This document shows, in pieces, positions 31,670-42,144 of a stretch of 64,000 bases of DNA. The notes beneath the pieces are model-generated. The model ran no database searches. It saw nothing but the letters and a program-made list of their open reading frames with translations, and was not told where the DNA came from. Numbering within the stretch: the first letter of the stretch is position 1; each line of letters starts with the position of its first letter. Origin of the DNA: Maylandia zebra (Eukaryota; Chordata; Actinopteri; Cichliformes; Cichlidae); assembly GCF_041146795.1 (NCBI RefSeq), contig NC_135167.1, positions 2,488,454-2,552,453 of the forward strand. Reading direction: 5' to 3'. The translations under genes and the position numbers were made by a program.

Positions 31670-31930
31670 TTTGTGTTTTTTTTATTTTATTTAGTACAGT
31701 GCATGTTAATGAACATACATGTAAAAGCATTACATGAATGTAAACATACCAGATTATAGCCAAGAGCAAATGTCCATCTGCCGTCCATAAAACATAAAAA
31801 ATAGACATAATTCATAAAAAAAATCATAATTCATTCATAATAAAAACTCCATCACCAAACTCACACATACACACCATTCTGTTCCCAAATAAAACATTAA
31901 AACTATACAACTTCTACATGATCACACACT
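31670..31930 (-). repeat. Unclassified insert in the LINE, T-rich edge
   Basis: Starts with a T-rich run on the plus strand (a poly-A-like tail on the minus strand) and continues with text unrelated to the flanking LINE (GTTAATGAACATACATG). LINE homology resumes near 31940. The family is not identified. Confidence 0.4.
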
Positions 31931-32519
31931 TGATCCTAGGAAACATGAGACATCCTTTCACTGCTACGCAGACGACTGCCAAATTTATCTGCCACCTATA
32001 ATCACAAGCATGAACATATCTCACCTGTCCTGTCCTCTCTTCAGTGACTTCCTGTTTATCACAGAATTCATTTCAAAGTCCCAATGTCAGCTTATAAATG
32101 CCTGGCCTTGTACCGCCGTACCTTTCTGAGGTACTTCAGCCTTATATTCCCTCGGGGGTCCTTGGATCAGCCAACCAGGTGCTTGTGGTTGTCCAGAAAA
32201 ATCGAGGCTAAAACTTAGAGGAGAACCAACTTCTTTCAACTGTAGCTCAGAAACTTTGGAACAGGTTTCCTTTAAACATCACGCAGGCATCTTCGCTTCC
32301 TGTTTCTTAAGTCTCTTTTGAAAACTTGAAAACACACATTTTTTGTCAACAGCGTTTGGACCGCTGGGATTTGTTATGCCTTTTATGCTTTTATGTGAGT
32401 GTTTTGATGTGAACGGCTTTATTTCTTATTTCGTTTTTGTACAGCACTTTGGGCTGTTTTTTTTGTGGTTTTTTGTTTTTTTAAACGTGCTATATAAATA
32501 AACTGGATTTGGAGTTAAA

Positions 32520-34315
32520 TTCACAACAAACTTAAAATGTCACAAATGCAACAAAAAATGCAGCACAAAACAGCATGCCACCTTAACCATTTTCTCTGAG
32601 GCCTTGTGTTTAGGATCTTTCTGCAAAGTTTCCCGCAGACAGAGTACAGTAAGTAAATGCAGGTCAAAGTCAAACGAACACTGCGGCATCACTGAGAGGG
32701 AGCCGGTGCGCCTTATGTATGAAAACAGACCCATTCATCAACAGTGCGCCAAAAATACGGTAGTCTTTTGTTGATGACCTCGTGGTTTCCCTGGAGATGG
32801 ATTTTCATTCCTATTTTTAATCAGGTGGCTACTCCCGTCTCCATGGAGATTTTCTGGCAGGGCATTAGAAGACAAACAGAGGGCAGATAAGCAGCAGGAT
32901 TCCACCTAGGAAGGAAAAGAAAGGAGGGAGGACGGAAAGGTCCCTTGAAATAACATTTTAATTTCCCTTTTCTGTTTTTCAGTTATTGTTTCAGCTGGTT
33001 TTGCAAAGTTCGGTTTTGCCCGATTATTAGTATTGCATTCCAAGGAAGAGGGAGGAAGTTATCAGCATCTGTAAAGGTCTTGGTCTTCTCCCAGTGCTGA
33101 GGCTGAAATTAATTATTATTAATTATTAAAGTGTCACAACTAAGCATATGCATAAACCCTTAAATACTTTAAATGAGAATAATAGAAATGTTCTTTTACA
33201 TTATCCACCTGCACTGTGAAGCTCTGTCTCATCAGTTTTGCACCTCATAGTTCATCCTCCTGCTTCTACCAGCAGTCACGTAATCGATAAACACCAAAGA
33301 CCCGGTTTCTCTCTTAACCACAAAGGACCAGTAAAGTGCCCGCATCACTGCACCACCAATCCCAGAGAACCAAGATGGTGAAGCTCTCGATTTACCGGTC
33401 GAGCTACTTCTCTCTTTCCATCAGTTTGGTTTCGTCTGTCCACAAGTCGTTTTTACCGAACCGTCACGGCTCTTTAAGATGGTGTAACCAGAGGATTGCA
33501 CCTTGCTGTAAACTCTCTGCATTAGCATCCATCGAGGCGTCTCTTGATTGTAGACCTTCATACTGATCCTCCTGCCTCTTCAACGGTGTTCCTGACTTGG
33601 TTTGAAGTTGGTTTTCTAAACCATGGAAATAATTATATCATCATGCACTTGAGTTGTCTTCTGTGTTCTTTCAGGCCTTTTGGTGTTGCCGAATTGCTGA
33701 GTGTATTCATTTTCTCATCTCTCTGATTGGTTTATTTGGGGTTTTCAGCCTGATAATGGCCTCCTACACTTGCACTGGCATCTCAGATATGATGTCTGCT
33801 TAAAACATTCTGGGAAAAAACAGCTGTGATATTGCATCAGTCCACTGGGACTCATAGTAGCAGCCTGTTTTGTATCGGGGCGTGAATGTTTGACTGTTAT
33901 TTCCTGAACGACCTAACAACTGTTCAGCTGAGTCACTCAGCATTTTCGTCATCTTTAGAAATATCGCGCTTCTGCAGTCAGAGATTTGTAACTCAATAAT
34001 AACCCTTTTTACAGTTGTGCATGTTTTTACTATTTTTAATCTTCCCTGTAAATGTGATCATAGACGGTGTCATGGAAGTTTTTAAGTAAACTGTAAACAC
34101 TTGATGAGATTCTTTTATCGCATGCTGCAGCACGGTGAGAGCGCGCCGGTCAAACGTCATCTCTAAAGATGGGCCGCCACCCTCGTGCCGTATATACGAA
34201 CTGACAAAACACACAGAGCCAAAGGGAATTCCACAGCACATACAGCAGGTCTGTGCCGTCAGCTCATCCTTAACTCCTCTGGGAAAGGGAATCACGACTA
34301 TGTTCTTCACTTAGC
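32520..34315. other. Intergenic, no gene seen
   Basis: Ordinary non-coding DNA. ORFs up to 76 aa have no motif. Confidence 0.5.
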
Positions 34316-34317
34316 CG

Positions 34318-35190
34318 TCACCTAAATGTGGCAGCACGAGGTGGGGAAGAATGGAGAGTCTTCACAATTTGACAAAAACCCGACAACGCCACCCTGGGAA
34401 TTTTCCGCCCACCCACAAACAGAGCCTCAAGCGGCTCTGTTTGTGCTGTGGGTGGAGAAAAGGCTTCCTCTGCATCACTCTCACATGCAGCATCTCCTTG
34501 TGTAAAGTGCGCCGAATGGTTGAACGATGCACAGCGACTCCATCTGCTGCAACATGATGTTGCAGGTCTTTGGTGCTGGTCTGTGGGTCGACTCTGACTG
34601 TTCTCATCGTCGCTTCTGTCTATCCGAGATTTTTCTCGGTCTGCCACTTCGAGCCTTAACTTGAACTGAGTCTGTGGTCTTCCTTTTTCTCAATATGTTC
34701 CTAACTGTGGAAACAGACGGCTTAAATCTCTGAGACAGCTTTCTGTGCCCTTCCCCTAAACCATGATGGTGAACAATCTTTGTCTCCAGGTCATTTGAGA
34801 GTTGTTTTGAGACCCCCATGTTGCTACTCTTCAGAGAAAATTAAAAGAGGAGGGAAACTTACAATTGACCCCCTTAAATACTCTTTCTCATTATTGGATT
34901 CACCTGTGTATGTAGGTCAGGGGTCACTGAGCTTACCGAGCCAATTTGAGTTCCAACAATTAGTTCCGAAGGTTTTGAATCAATAAAATGACAACAGATT
35001 TATGCACCTGCCTGATTTTGTTTAAACAATTATTGCACACTTTCTATAAATCCAATAAACTTCATTTCACTTCTGTGTGTCTCCTCTATGATATATTTAA
35101 CTGACATTTTTTATTGTAACAACCAACGATTTATACAGGAAAATACTGAATAATAAGGTTGCCCAAACTTTTGCATCCCACTGTGCGTAT
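34318..35190 (-). mobile_element. Tc1/mariner element, 3'-truncated, transposase frameshifted
   Basis: On the minus strand an inverted-repeat-type end CAGTGGGATGCAAAAGTTTG lies at 35163-35182. It is followed by non-coding leader and a transposase start MGVSKQLSNDLETKIV at 34819. The DNA-binding part reads LSQRFKPSVSTVRNILRKRK and ARSGRPRKISDRQKRR. The frame then shifts near 34605 and continues as VDPQTSTKDLQHHVA and HRSTIRRTLHKE. The catalytic DDE part is absent beyond about 34318, as is the second inverted repeat. Confidence 0.88.
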
Positions 35191-35194
35191 ATAA

Positions 35195-36390
35195 CTAAGT
35201 GATAAAATGATCATTACTATTACTAACGTGATCAATACACAAAATAAAGAAAAATAGTATGGAACATGACATTTGGTTCAGGAGGAGGGGAAAGTTTTGA
35301 GAGTGATGTGGGGAGAGAGGGATATCGATAGTGAGCTAGTGAGTGGTCTTCTTTTGTTTTATGTTTTAGAACAATGAGCGCTCTGCTAAATGTCACAGTT
35401 GAAAAGGCCAGAAACATTCCAGTGAGTGTGTGTAAACGCTGTTTCCTGTTAGAAAACAGGACGAGTGTTGAACCTTTGGCTGTCAGGCCTGTAACATGCT
35501 TCTCTGTTTTATAGCAGACAAACTATTTTTTGGAGTAGCACAGATCATTTCTGTGGCACCGGATTGTTCTGTTCATTATTGATCCTTTACCCCGAGTCCT
35601 AAAGTGTAGATTTATTTTCTTACTCTTCTGATATTTATTGTTTGTTTACTTGCACTGCTGTAACTGGAGCCTCGTCGTCTCGTCTCTATATATACTGGAC
35701 TGTATGTAGCGGAGATGACAATAAAGTTTACTTTGACTTCAGCAGCGAGCAGGCGCACCGAGGGCTCTCGCGCTCACTTTTCCCTATAGAAAAAACATCG
35801 GTGCAAATTATAAGTCTGTATCATGATGTCTGGTGTTTTCGTGGTTGTTGGTTTGTTTTTATTTTGTTTTATTTTGCGAGTTGGTTATTAGATGCTGCTC
35901 CAGCCGGTCAGAGAAGGTCCCCCGCCCCCGGCGCCCTTACTCCCAGCAAATGGGCGATAGCAAACCGCCACTGCTTCAAACAGTACTGACAAATACACAT
36001 TCAGCAAGGTAAATAACAACCAGTGAATGGGAGCCTCCAGCAGGAAAACTGCTGTTAAAAGTCAAAATCACACGTGCAAAATATGTAACTCAGTCTGTTT
36101 CTGACTGAAGTGTGGAAACGGTTCAGATGTAAAGTCAAGGCATAGCTGGTTGTGTTTAAAGGTTCCAGATCCTAATTCTGTGCAGCTTTTGATGAGCAGC
36201 CCCTCATTTCATCAGCATTTGGAATATCCACCCTCTCTGACATCATGAAGTCTGGATGCTCAGCTCATTCGGCCACTTCAGGTGCTTTAAGCTGCATCTT
36301 ACTGTACTGTTCTAGCTAAGTTAACAAGCTGCATTCATATAGCCTACTTCAAGACGTGGAAGGACTAAGGAAGAGGACCTCAGTTTTGTC
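35195..36390. other. Intergenic; short retroelement-tail-like segment near 35640-35760
   Basis: CTTGCACTGCTGTAACTGG ... GACAATAAAGTTTACTTTG resembles the 3' ends of fish retroelements. No gene recognised. Confidence 0.4.
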
Positions 36391-36395
36391 ACTGT

Positions 36396-36730
36396 TTAAC
36401 CTCCTAGGACCTGCGTCCACATATGTGGACATCACATTTTGGGTTATTTAGACCAAAATACTAAATTTTGCTCTACAAGGGCCTGATATCCACTTACGAG
36501 GACATTATGCTGCCACTGTTCTATCGAAATTCTAAACAAATATCATATATGGGTCTCATTTTTCTCAGAAAAAAAAATCAGGTAAAAAAAACAACAATCT
36601 GGTAATTCTTTGTTTTTACATTCATCAGGTCCCAATCAGCCCAAATATCAAAGAGAAATTAAAAATGCTGCCGTGGAAGAGTTCGGACCTTAACTAGAGG
36701 ACGTTATTAGTGGACAGCCTGGTAGAGGTT
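36396..36730. mobile_element. Possible piggyBac-like MITE fragment
   Basis: Begins at a TTAA (36396-36399) followed by CCTCCTAGGACC and an 8-bp-arm palindrome GTCCACATATGTGGAC. The opposite inverted terminus is not clear, so the assignment is tentative. Confidence 0.3.
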
Positions 36731-36739
36731 GTAATGAAC

Positions 36740-38200
36740 CCTGAGGTTTAAAGCTGTAAATCATTAGCATAGAAATGAAAGCAGATGTTTAATCTCCTAA
36801 TGGTATCACCAAATGGAAGCAGACACGGTTACAAGACGACTGGTCCCAGGATGGATCCCAGTGTCCCCCGTAAAGTGAGAACTGAACCAGTGATGAGCTG
36901 CAGCCTCAATGCCAACCCAGTGTCTGAGGCGAAGAAGGCAGCAGCTCTGAGGTCCATCAGATTCAGGGCTGCATTATCATCTGAATCTACTGTGAGTGAC
37001 AGATTATCACTCACCTTCAACGGCACTGTTTCAGCATCGGCTCAGAAGCTTTCAGGCCAAAACATGATGTAACCTTTTCCTTTTTACCAATCAGTAATTT
37101 CTCACAGATAATCATTGGATGCTTCTTCAACTGGATGTATGTGAGGAATGGATAGCGCTGAATGACATCTTAGGTCTGTGAGAACATTTCGCCCTGATAT
37201 CAGAGAGGCACGCATTCCCAACAGTGTTACTCTGAGCTCAGGCACAGATGGGGGTTTCCTGACAGGGCAGAGGGGTGGGGGCTGCAGTGGGAACCCTGTG
37301 TGTTTCCCTGTTTCCTGTGCGTAATCAATCTTCCTGCTTTCCAATTCTCACATCTACTTCAGCACCTGGAGCACACTCCTATTGGACGGTGGTACTATTA
37401 TCTTTGGCACAAATGTTTTTCTGATGAGATTCTGACCACGTTGGTCAGCCTAAAACCTCAGGATGTAAAATCAATCATGTGCACACCCACAGCAGGTGAC
37501 TCATTTTCACCATAAATGCTAAAGGTTTGTTTACTTCCTTTGTGACATTTACTGCAGTGCAGTATAAAAACAAGGAGTGCTATTCAAATATGTGGGAGGA
37601 GTCCACATTCCTAAAGGTGAACTCAGCAGGATGACTCTGGGATCTAAAATTAGCTGCAGGGGATGGGTCTACCCAGGAACTGATGTCACCTGTGTCTCAA
37701 GGTCTAACAGCTAACAATAAATGAGCCAATAAAAAAGTTTCACTCTCTTAAATGACCCAGCCTGAAGGAGTCATGCAAATGATGCAATGTACCACAATGG
37801 CAGTGCCAAGTTGAATTAAATGTGTGAGCAACAGCGATAGCGCCCTACCTGAAACACAGCGGTGGGGCTAAGCTTCTGCAGTTTTATAAGCGGTGCGATG
37901 AGGCCATTGTGCTCCACCCACTTGCAAGGCCCACGAAATATGTAAGTTTTGTGCAAAATTTCTTTTGGTTTAAGCATGTCTAGTTTTTCAAATAAGTGAT
38001 TAATTTTTGCAAAGAATAACTGTAATAAATGAAAGTGCACACATCTGGCTGCAAATGACAACATCTGCATTTCTGACTGGGGTGGGCACATGTTCATGTG
38101 TTCATATTCAAAAAGTCACTTTGTGTTGGACCTGAACCAAAACACCTGTAAGAAAAACTGGAAAAAACATTTATTTTTATTCCTTTCTTCTGCATCTCCG
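36740..38200. other. Intergenic, no gene seen
   Basis: ORFs up to 95 aa lack motifs or splice-flanked coding blocks that I can support. Confidence 0.45.
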
Positions 38201-38206
38201 TCTGCA

Positions 38207-38600
38207 GCTGGTCCAAAATCCTGCTGCACGACTTCTAACCAGAACCTGTAAGAGAGAGCATATAACTCCTATCCTGGCTTCACTCCATTGGCTGCATGAG
38301 TTCATTTTCAAATTTTAATGCTTGTTTTTAAATGTTTTAAAGGTCTTGCTCCACCTTATCTCTCTGAGCTTCTTCGTGCTCCATCATTGTCCACTTCTAA
38401 AGCCCGTCTCAGAAATCACTTTTACTCCCTGGCTTATGACACAGTCTGACCCGGACCTTTTATGGTTTTTGTCTGATTGAATTTGCTTTTCTTTTTACAT
38501 ATACTATTTCATTTTGTTATTTGTTATGTCATGTGCACAACACTTTGTTTTCAGCTGAGATCTGTTTTGAAAGTGCTATATTAATAAATTGCTTGCTTGC
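38207..38600 (+). mobile_element. LINE 3' fragment (L2-like)
   Basis: Reads LVQNPAARLLTRTCKREH, then TPILASLHWL and KGLAPPYLSELLRAPS with small frame breaks, the C-terminal end of fish L2-type LINE ORF2. It closes with GTGCTATATTAATAAATTGC and a short TTGC tail. The 5' end is truncated, as is usual for LINE copies. Confidence 0.8.
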
Positions 38601-38942
38601 TATCTTGTAAAATTACAGCAGCGTGTTCACTGACAGTTCATGACGACCTGGGGGGGCCCTGACGTCAGAACCGGTCCCCCCACAAAGAGAATCCAGTGTG
38701 CAGATAGTAAAAACTGCAGCAGCCATTTTTCAGCTGCTGTTCCTGATGCTGATATTGCAGGAGACGTTTCCAGATGTTTAAACCTTCAAGAGGATTTTTT
38801 TTCCATGTGAAGAGTCAGGAACGACCTCACGTTTTATTTTTTAATTCCTCATGTGTTTTATCTTTTATTTCACATTTATATTTTACAGGAGAATACGGGT
38901 GTTTCATGGCACAGTGCGGACTTGAACCTTGGACCGTTTAAT

Positions 38943-39146
38943 TAGGGTGACCATATTTTGATTTCCAAAAAAGAGGACACTTGGCCCAGTCATGAAGAAC
39001 TTTAATAATACTGTTTTCTTAAAGAAAACTTTAACATATTTACACGGTACCGTCTCTGTGCAGTTAATGAATGGTGAAATAAAAAATGTTATAAAGGTTT
39101 TTACAAATCACCAAGTGCAGAAAAAAGAGGACGGTTGGTCACCCTA
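38943..39146. mobile_element. 204-bp MITE with TAGGGTGACCA termini
   Basis: Inverted ends TAGGGTGACCA and TTGGTCACCCTA flank a non-coding AT-rich core. Direct repeat GTTTAAT occurs at 38936-38942 and 39147-39153 (7 bp; an 8-bp duplication would be imperfect). Confidence 0.8.
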
Positions 39147-39188
39147 GTTTAATACATTTTGCAAACGTTTAACCCTTCAGCATCCCTC

Positions 39189-39832
39189 AAACTTTACATC
39201 CATTGTTTAACCTCTGGACCCAAACGGGTCCCCATCCAACAGGTGATATAGCATTATCATATATGAATTCATTTTTCATTTTTTTCCACATCAGATCTTT
39301 TAAAGTTTTTATGGCTTTAGTGTCATAAGGACCCCTGTTTTTTGGGGGGGGGAGACCCATAATATGCAATATTTTCCAAAAATTAATTGCAAAGTAAAAT
39401 ATTTGGCATGAAGTTATTACAGCCTTGAATAGGTCAATAATTGATAACAAAATTGATTTGGATGCATTATTATTTTTGGAGCAATAAGAGTTTTTAAAAT
39501 TTACATCCACTGTTTACCCTCGGGACCCAAACGGGTCCCCATCCAACAGGTGATATAGCATTATCATATATGAATTCATTTTTCATTTTTTTCCACATCA
39601 CATCTTTTAAACAACTTCAGACCTAACCATAGGTATAAAGTTTTTCATTATTTTTTAAATATTTTTTAGGTTTCTGTGGCTTTATTGTCATAAAGACCCC
39701 TGTTTTTTTTGTTGGTTCTTTTTTTTTGGGGGGGGGGGGAGACCCATAATATCCAATATTTTCCAAACATTAATTGCAAAATAGATTATTTGGCATGAGG
39801 TTATTACAGCCTTGAATAGGTCAATAGGTCAA
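39189..39832. repeat. Tandem duplication, period about 308 bp
   Basis: Copy 1 (39189-39496) and copy 2 (39497-39832) each start TTTACATCCA(T/C)TGTTTA and contain GGACCCAAACGGGTCCCC, a G-run followed by AGACCCATAATAT, and GCCTTGAATAGGTCAATA. Copy 2 has extra T-rich sequence. Confidence 0.88.
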
Positions 39833-39839
39833 AAAAAAG

Positions 39840-40320
39840 GGAACAACAAAAAGAAACACATTAAAGTCAAAGATCTGTTGTCACTGCATTTTGCCAAAAG
39901 TCAACATGAAACTATCAACATGTGAAGAATAAATAAAGTCACTGCTAATAAAAAGCTACAGAAAGTCAGATTTAGCTGTATTCAGTCTTGTGTAAAGCCG
40001 CAGTGTTCAGCTCCACAGAATTAACAAAAAAAAACAAAAAACTGTGTAAACACATGTAAACACTGAGATGTACTGTTGAGGATCAGAACAGCAGCAGTTG
40101 CAGAAAACCTGACAATATTCACGTTTCAGGCGATAAAACCTTTTTCTGTAAAACATAAACATCTGTCTCTACCTTTAAAATAACAAACCAACAATGAAAC
40201 GTGTGAAATGTTTAAAAAGAGCTCACGGCGGAGTTTATTAGAGGTACGAGGCTGTCTGCTCGCGGTCACAAACACAGCGCACAGCCAGCAGAGGGGCGGG
40301 GCCGCACGTGGACTGTTTGT
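39840..40320. other. Intergenic, upstream of the IL-17 gene
   Basis: No gene seen. Becomes GC-richer toward 40250, presumably promoter-proximal. Confidence 0.4.
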
Positions 40321-40336
40321 CGTGAGGAAATGTTGA

Positions 40337-40388
40337 GGAGATCCCCATGGCAACCGGGCAGCCGTAGGAGCTCCGCTACCGTATTTAA
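40337..40388 (+). promoter_or_regulatory. kappaB-type site and TATA-like box of the IL-17 gene
   Basis: On the minus strand 40337-40346 reads GGGGATCTCC, a full match to the NF-kappaB consensus GGGRNNYYCC. A TATTTAAA box follows at 40382-40389, about 50 bp before the ATG at 40435. The spacing suits a TATA-driven inducible cytokine promoter. Function is inferred from sequence only. Confidence 0.4.
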
Positions 40389-40434
40389 AGCAGCTACAAT
40401 GGAGCGGCGCCAGTCTCAGCCGTCCGAAGTCAAG

Positions 40435-42144
40435 ATGGCCAATCACGCCAAGCTCTCTCTGACTGTTTCTGCCACTTTGCATTTCTCTCTGCTGATCCTC
40501 TACGAGCTCCGCGCCGAGATGGTGGACGCCTGCGAGCACCAGAACCTGACCACCAGCGAACAGGCTGCCCAGCAAATGCACGAGCTCCGCCCGGCCGCCT
40601 CCAGGTGTCTCAGCGCCGAGAAGGTGAAGGCCCGCGAGCGAAAGTTTGACGTCAACCTGAAGAAGCTCGACCTTCAGCGCGACGCCCGCGAGCACCAGGA
40701 GCTCACCACCTGCGAACAGGCTGCCCAGCAAATGCACGAACTCAACGGCCGCGCGCTGTCTCCGTGGCGTTACTAGTAAGTATGGAACCCGCAGAGGGAC
40801 AAAAATGCTCATTCTCTCACTCATTACTGTTTGAATGAAAGTTTGAATGTTGGGTATTGTCGCAAATTTCTATCATCGATTCGACTGAATTTTGACTGAC
40901 AGTCAGAAATATTCTAATTCTATATTTTTTTTCAATCTCTGTATAAAAACAAGGCTGACCCTTCATCAGAGCTGTGAGCATCACAACAGATGCGTTTGTG
41001 TCAAAGTAACTGAGGCTAAAACAGAAACACATAAAGGAGATTTTCCTGGTCTGGCTTTTTCTAACAGATAACCTTAAAAATATTCTGCAGCCAATCAAAA
41101 ATGGAAGAAAACCACGAATCAGCTTCTGAACTTGATGCTGCTGAAGTTACAGAGGTGTGATTAGAGACTCAGCTAAGAGTTTTGGCATCATTTTAAAAAG
41201 TTTACATTTCTGCACTGAACAGGCTTTCTTGTCAGAGGCTGACAGCACTGAACACACAGGTAGACTGGTGCGTAATAAGCAGCAAATAATGCAGAAAACA
41301 GAGATTTGAGATGGGAAACTGTTCTTGAAGGACACTTAGAGAGACAGAGCTGTGCAGGAAGTGAGATCGTATCGTGGTGGAAGCAAAACAGTCAAAGTAA
41401 GAGAGAAACAGTGGCGATGTTTTACAAATGTGAAGTGTAGCTTGGAACTTTTTTTGCTGCTGGTTCAGTGAATTTTGGTCAGAGACTGACAAAAATAGAT
41501 TCAGGATTTAATGAATCGATAACGCGTTATTCTGGCTAAAATCGATTTGAATTGGAACATATTTAATAATTCTTTATTTATTTACCAACATGGTATACAT
41601 CATGCTTTGGTTCAGCAGCAGGTATGGTGGATGTTACAAGTAACGCGTTACTGCCCATCTCTGGTGGTGGCTGATCCAAAGTTTGGACGTGCAGAGAGCA
41701 GGCTGGATTATTGCGGAGTAGAAATGGATGGACGGCTGCTGAGCTGGTTCAGGAAGTTCAACCTGGAACCAGCGAGCAGATGAAAGCTACCAGCTTTAAT
41801 ATTAAACGAGCTTTGATTTGAGAAGCCGCGTATTGTCCTGACTGAATCTGCTGTGTGTTCACTGTCTCCTGCACGTGTTGAGGTCTTTTCTGTCTGTCTG
41901 TGTCTCCAGCATAGACCGAAACGACAGCAGGTATCCACGTGACATCATCTTTGCCGAGTGCCTTTGTAAGGGATGCATCATCGACGGGCGCGAGGTGAAC
42001 GACTACAACTCTGTGGAGGTTCGGGCTCCGATGGTGGTCCTGATGAAGACCAAGTGTAAGGACGCAGACACATATCGAGTCCAGAAGACGCGTATCGAAG
42101 TCCCGGTGGGCTGCACTTGTGTAAGGCCCAAAATTACTAAGTGA
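40435..42144 (+). CDS. IL-17 family cytokine (IL-17C/IL-17N-like), two exons
   Basis: Secreted cystine-knot cytokine acting through IL-17 receptors. Exon 1 is 40435-40775 and exon 2 is 41910-42144; the intron has GTAAGT and CTCCAG ends and splits a Tyr codon. The protein is 191 aa. The ATG at 40435 has a good Kozak context (AAGATGG) and opens a signal peptide (LSLTVSATLHFSLLILYEL). The family core is clear: SPWRY at the exon 1 end, then DSRYPRDIIFAECLCKGC, KTKCKDADTY and VPVGCTCVRPK with the conserved cysteine spacing. Exon 1 contains a near-identical duplicated segment 52 codons apart. An ATG 36 bp upstream (40399) is less likely because it lies before the TATA-predicted start. Whether it is il17c or the fish il17n paralogue needs phylogeny. 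Confidence 0.88.
41100..41670. repeat. Interspersed repeat fragments in the IL-17 intron
   Basis: 41380-41475 resembles 8030-8110 (GTGGAAGCAAAACAGTCAAAG). The segment ending near 41663 (TACAAGTAACGCGTTACTGC, then CCATCTCTGG) looks like the terminus of a fish DNA transposon. Exact boundaries are unclear. Confidence 0.4.

Larger units (their letters stand above)
26430..32515 (+). mobile_element. L2-like LINE, fragmentary, hosting nested insertions
   Basis: Reverse-transcriptase-type reading is visible in pieces: SAGICHQFLSFFLNRLSLS (26547-26591); FHQFEPVSITVLTEVF and GFPVDVIPAWLFKE with FKHAIV (30885-31090); VFNDILTANDSGSSVILVLL and HSILISRLEHLAGVKG (31506-31643); and the catalytic YADD in HCYADDCQIYLP (31965-31976). 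The 3' part (32030-32515) resembles LINE tails. Interruptions are the LTR element 26592-30822, a SINE at about 31156-31397 and an unclassified insert at about 31670-31930. Several stops show it is dead. Confidence 0.75.

Noticed and set aside
39207-39832. Regularly spaced repeats considered as an array such as CRISPR
   Set aside because: Only two 308-bp copies, no short repeats with unique spacers, and the genome is eukaryotic.
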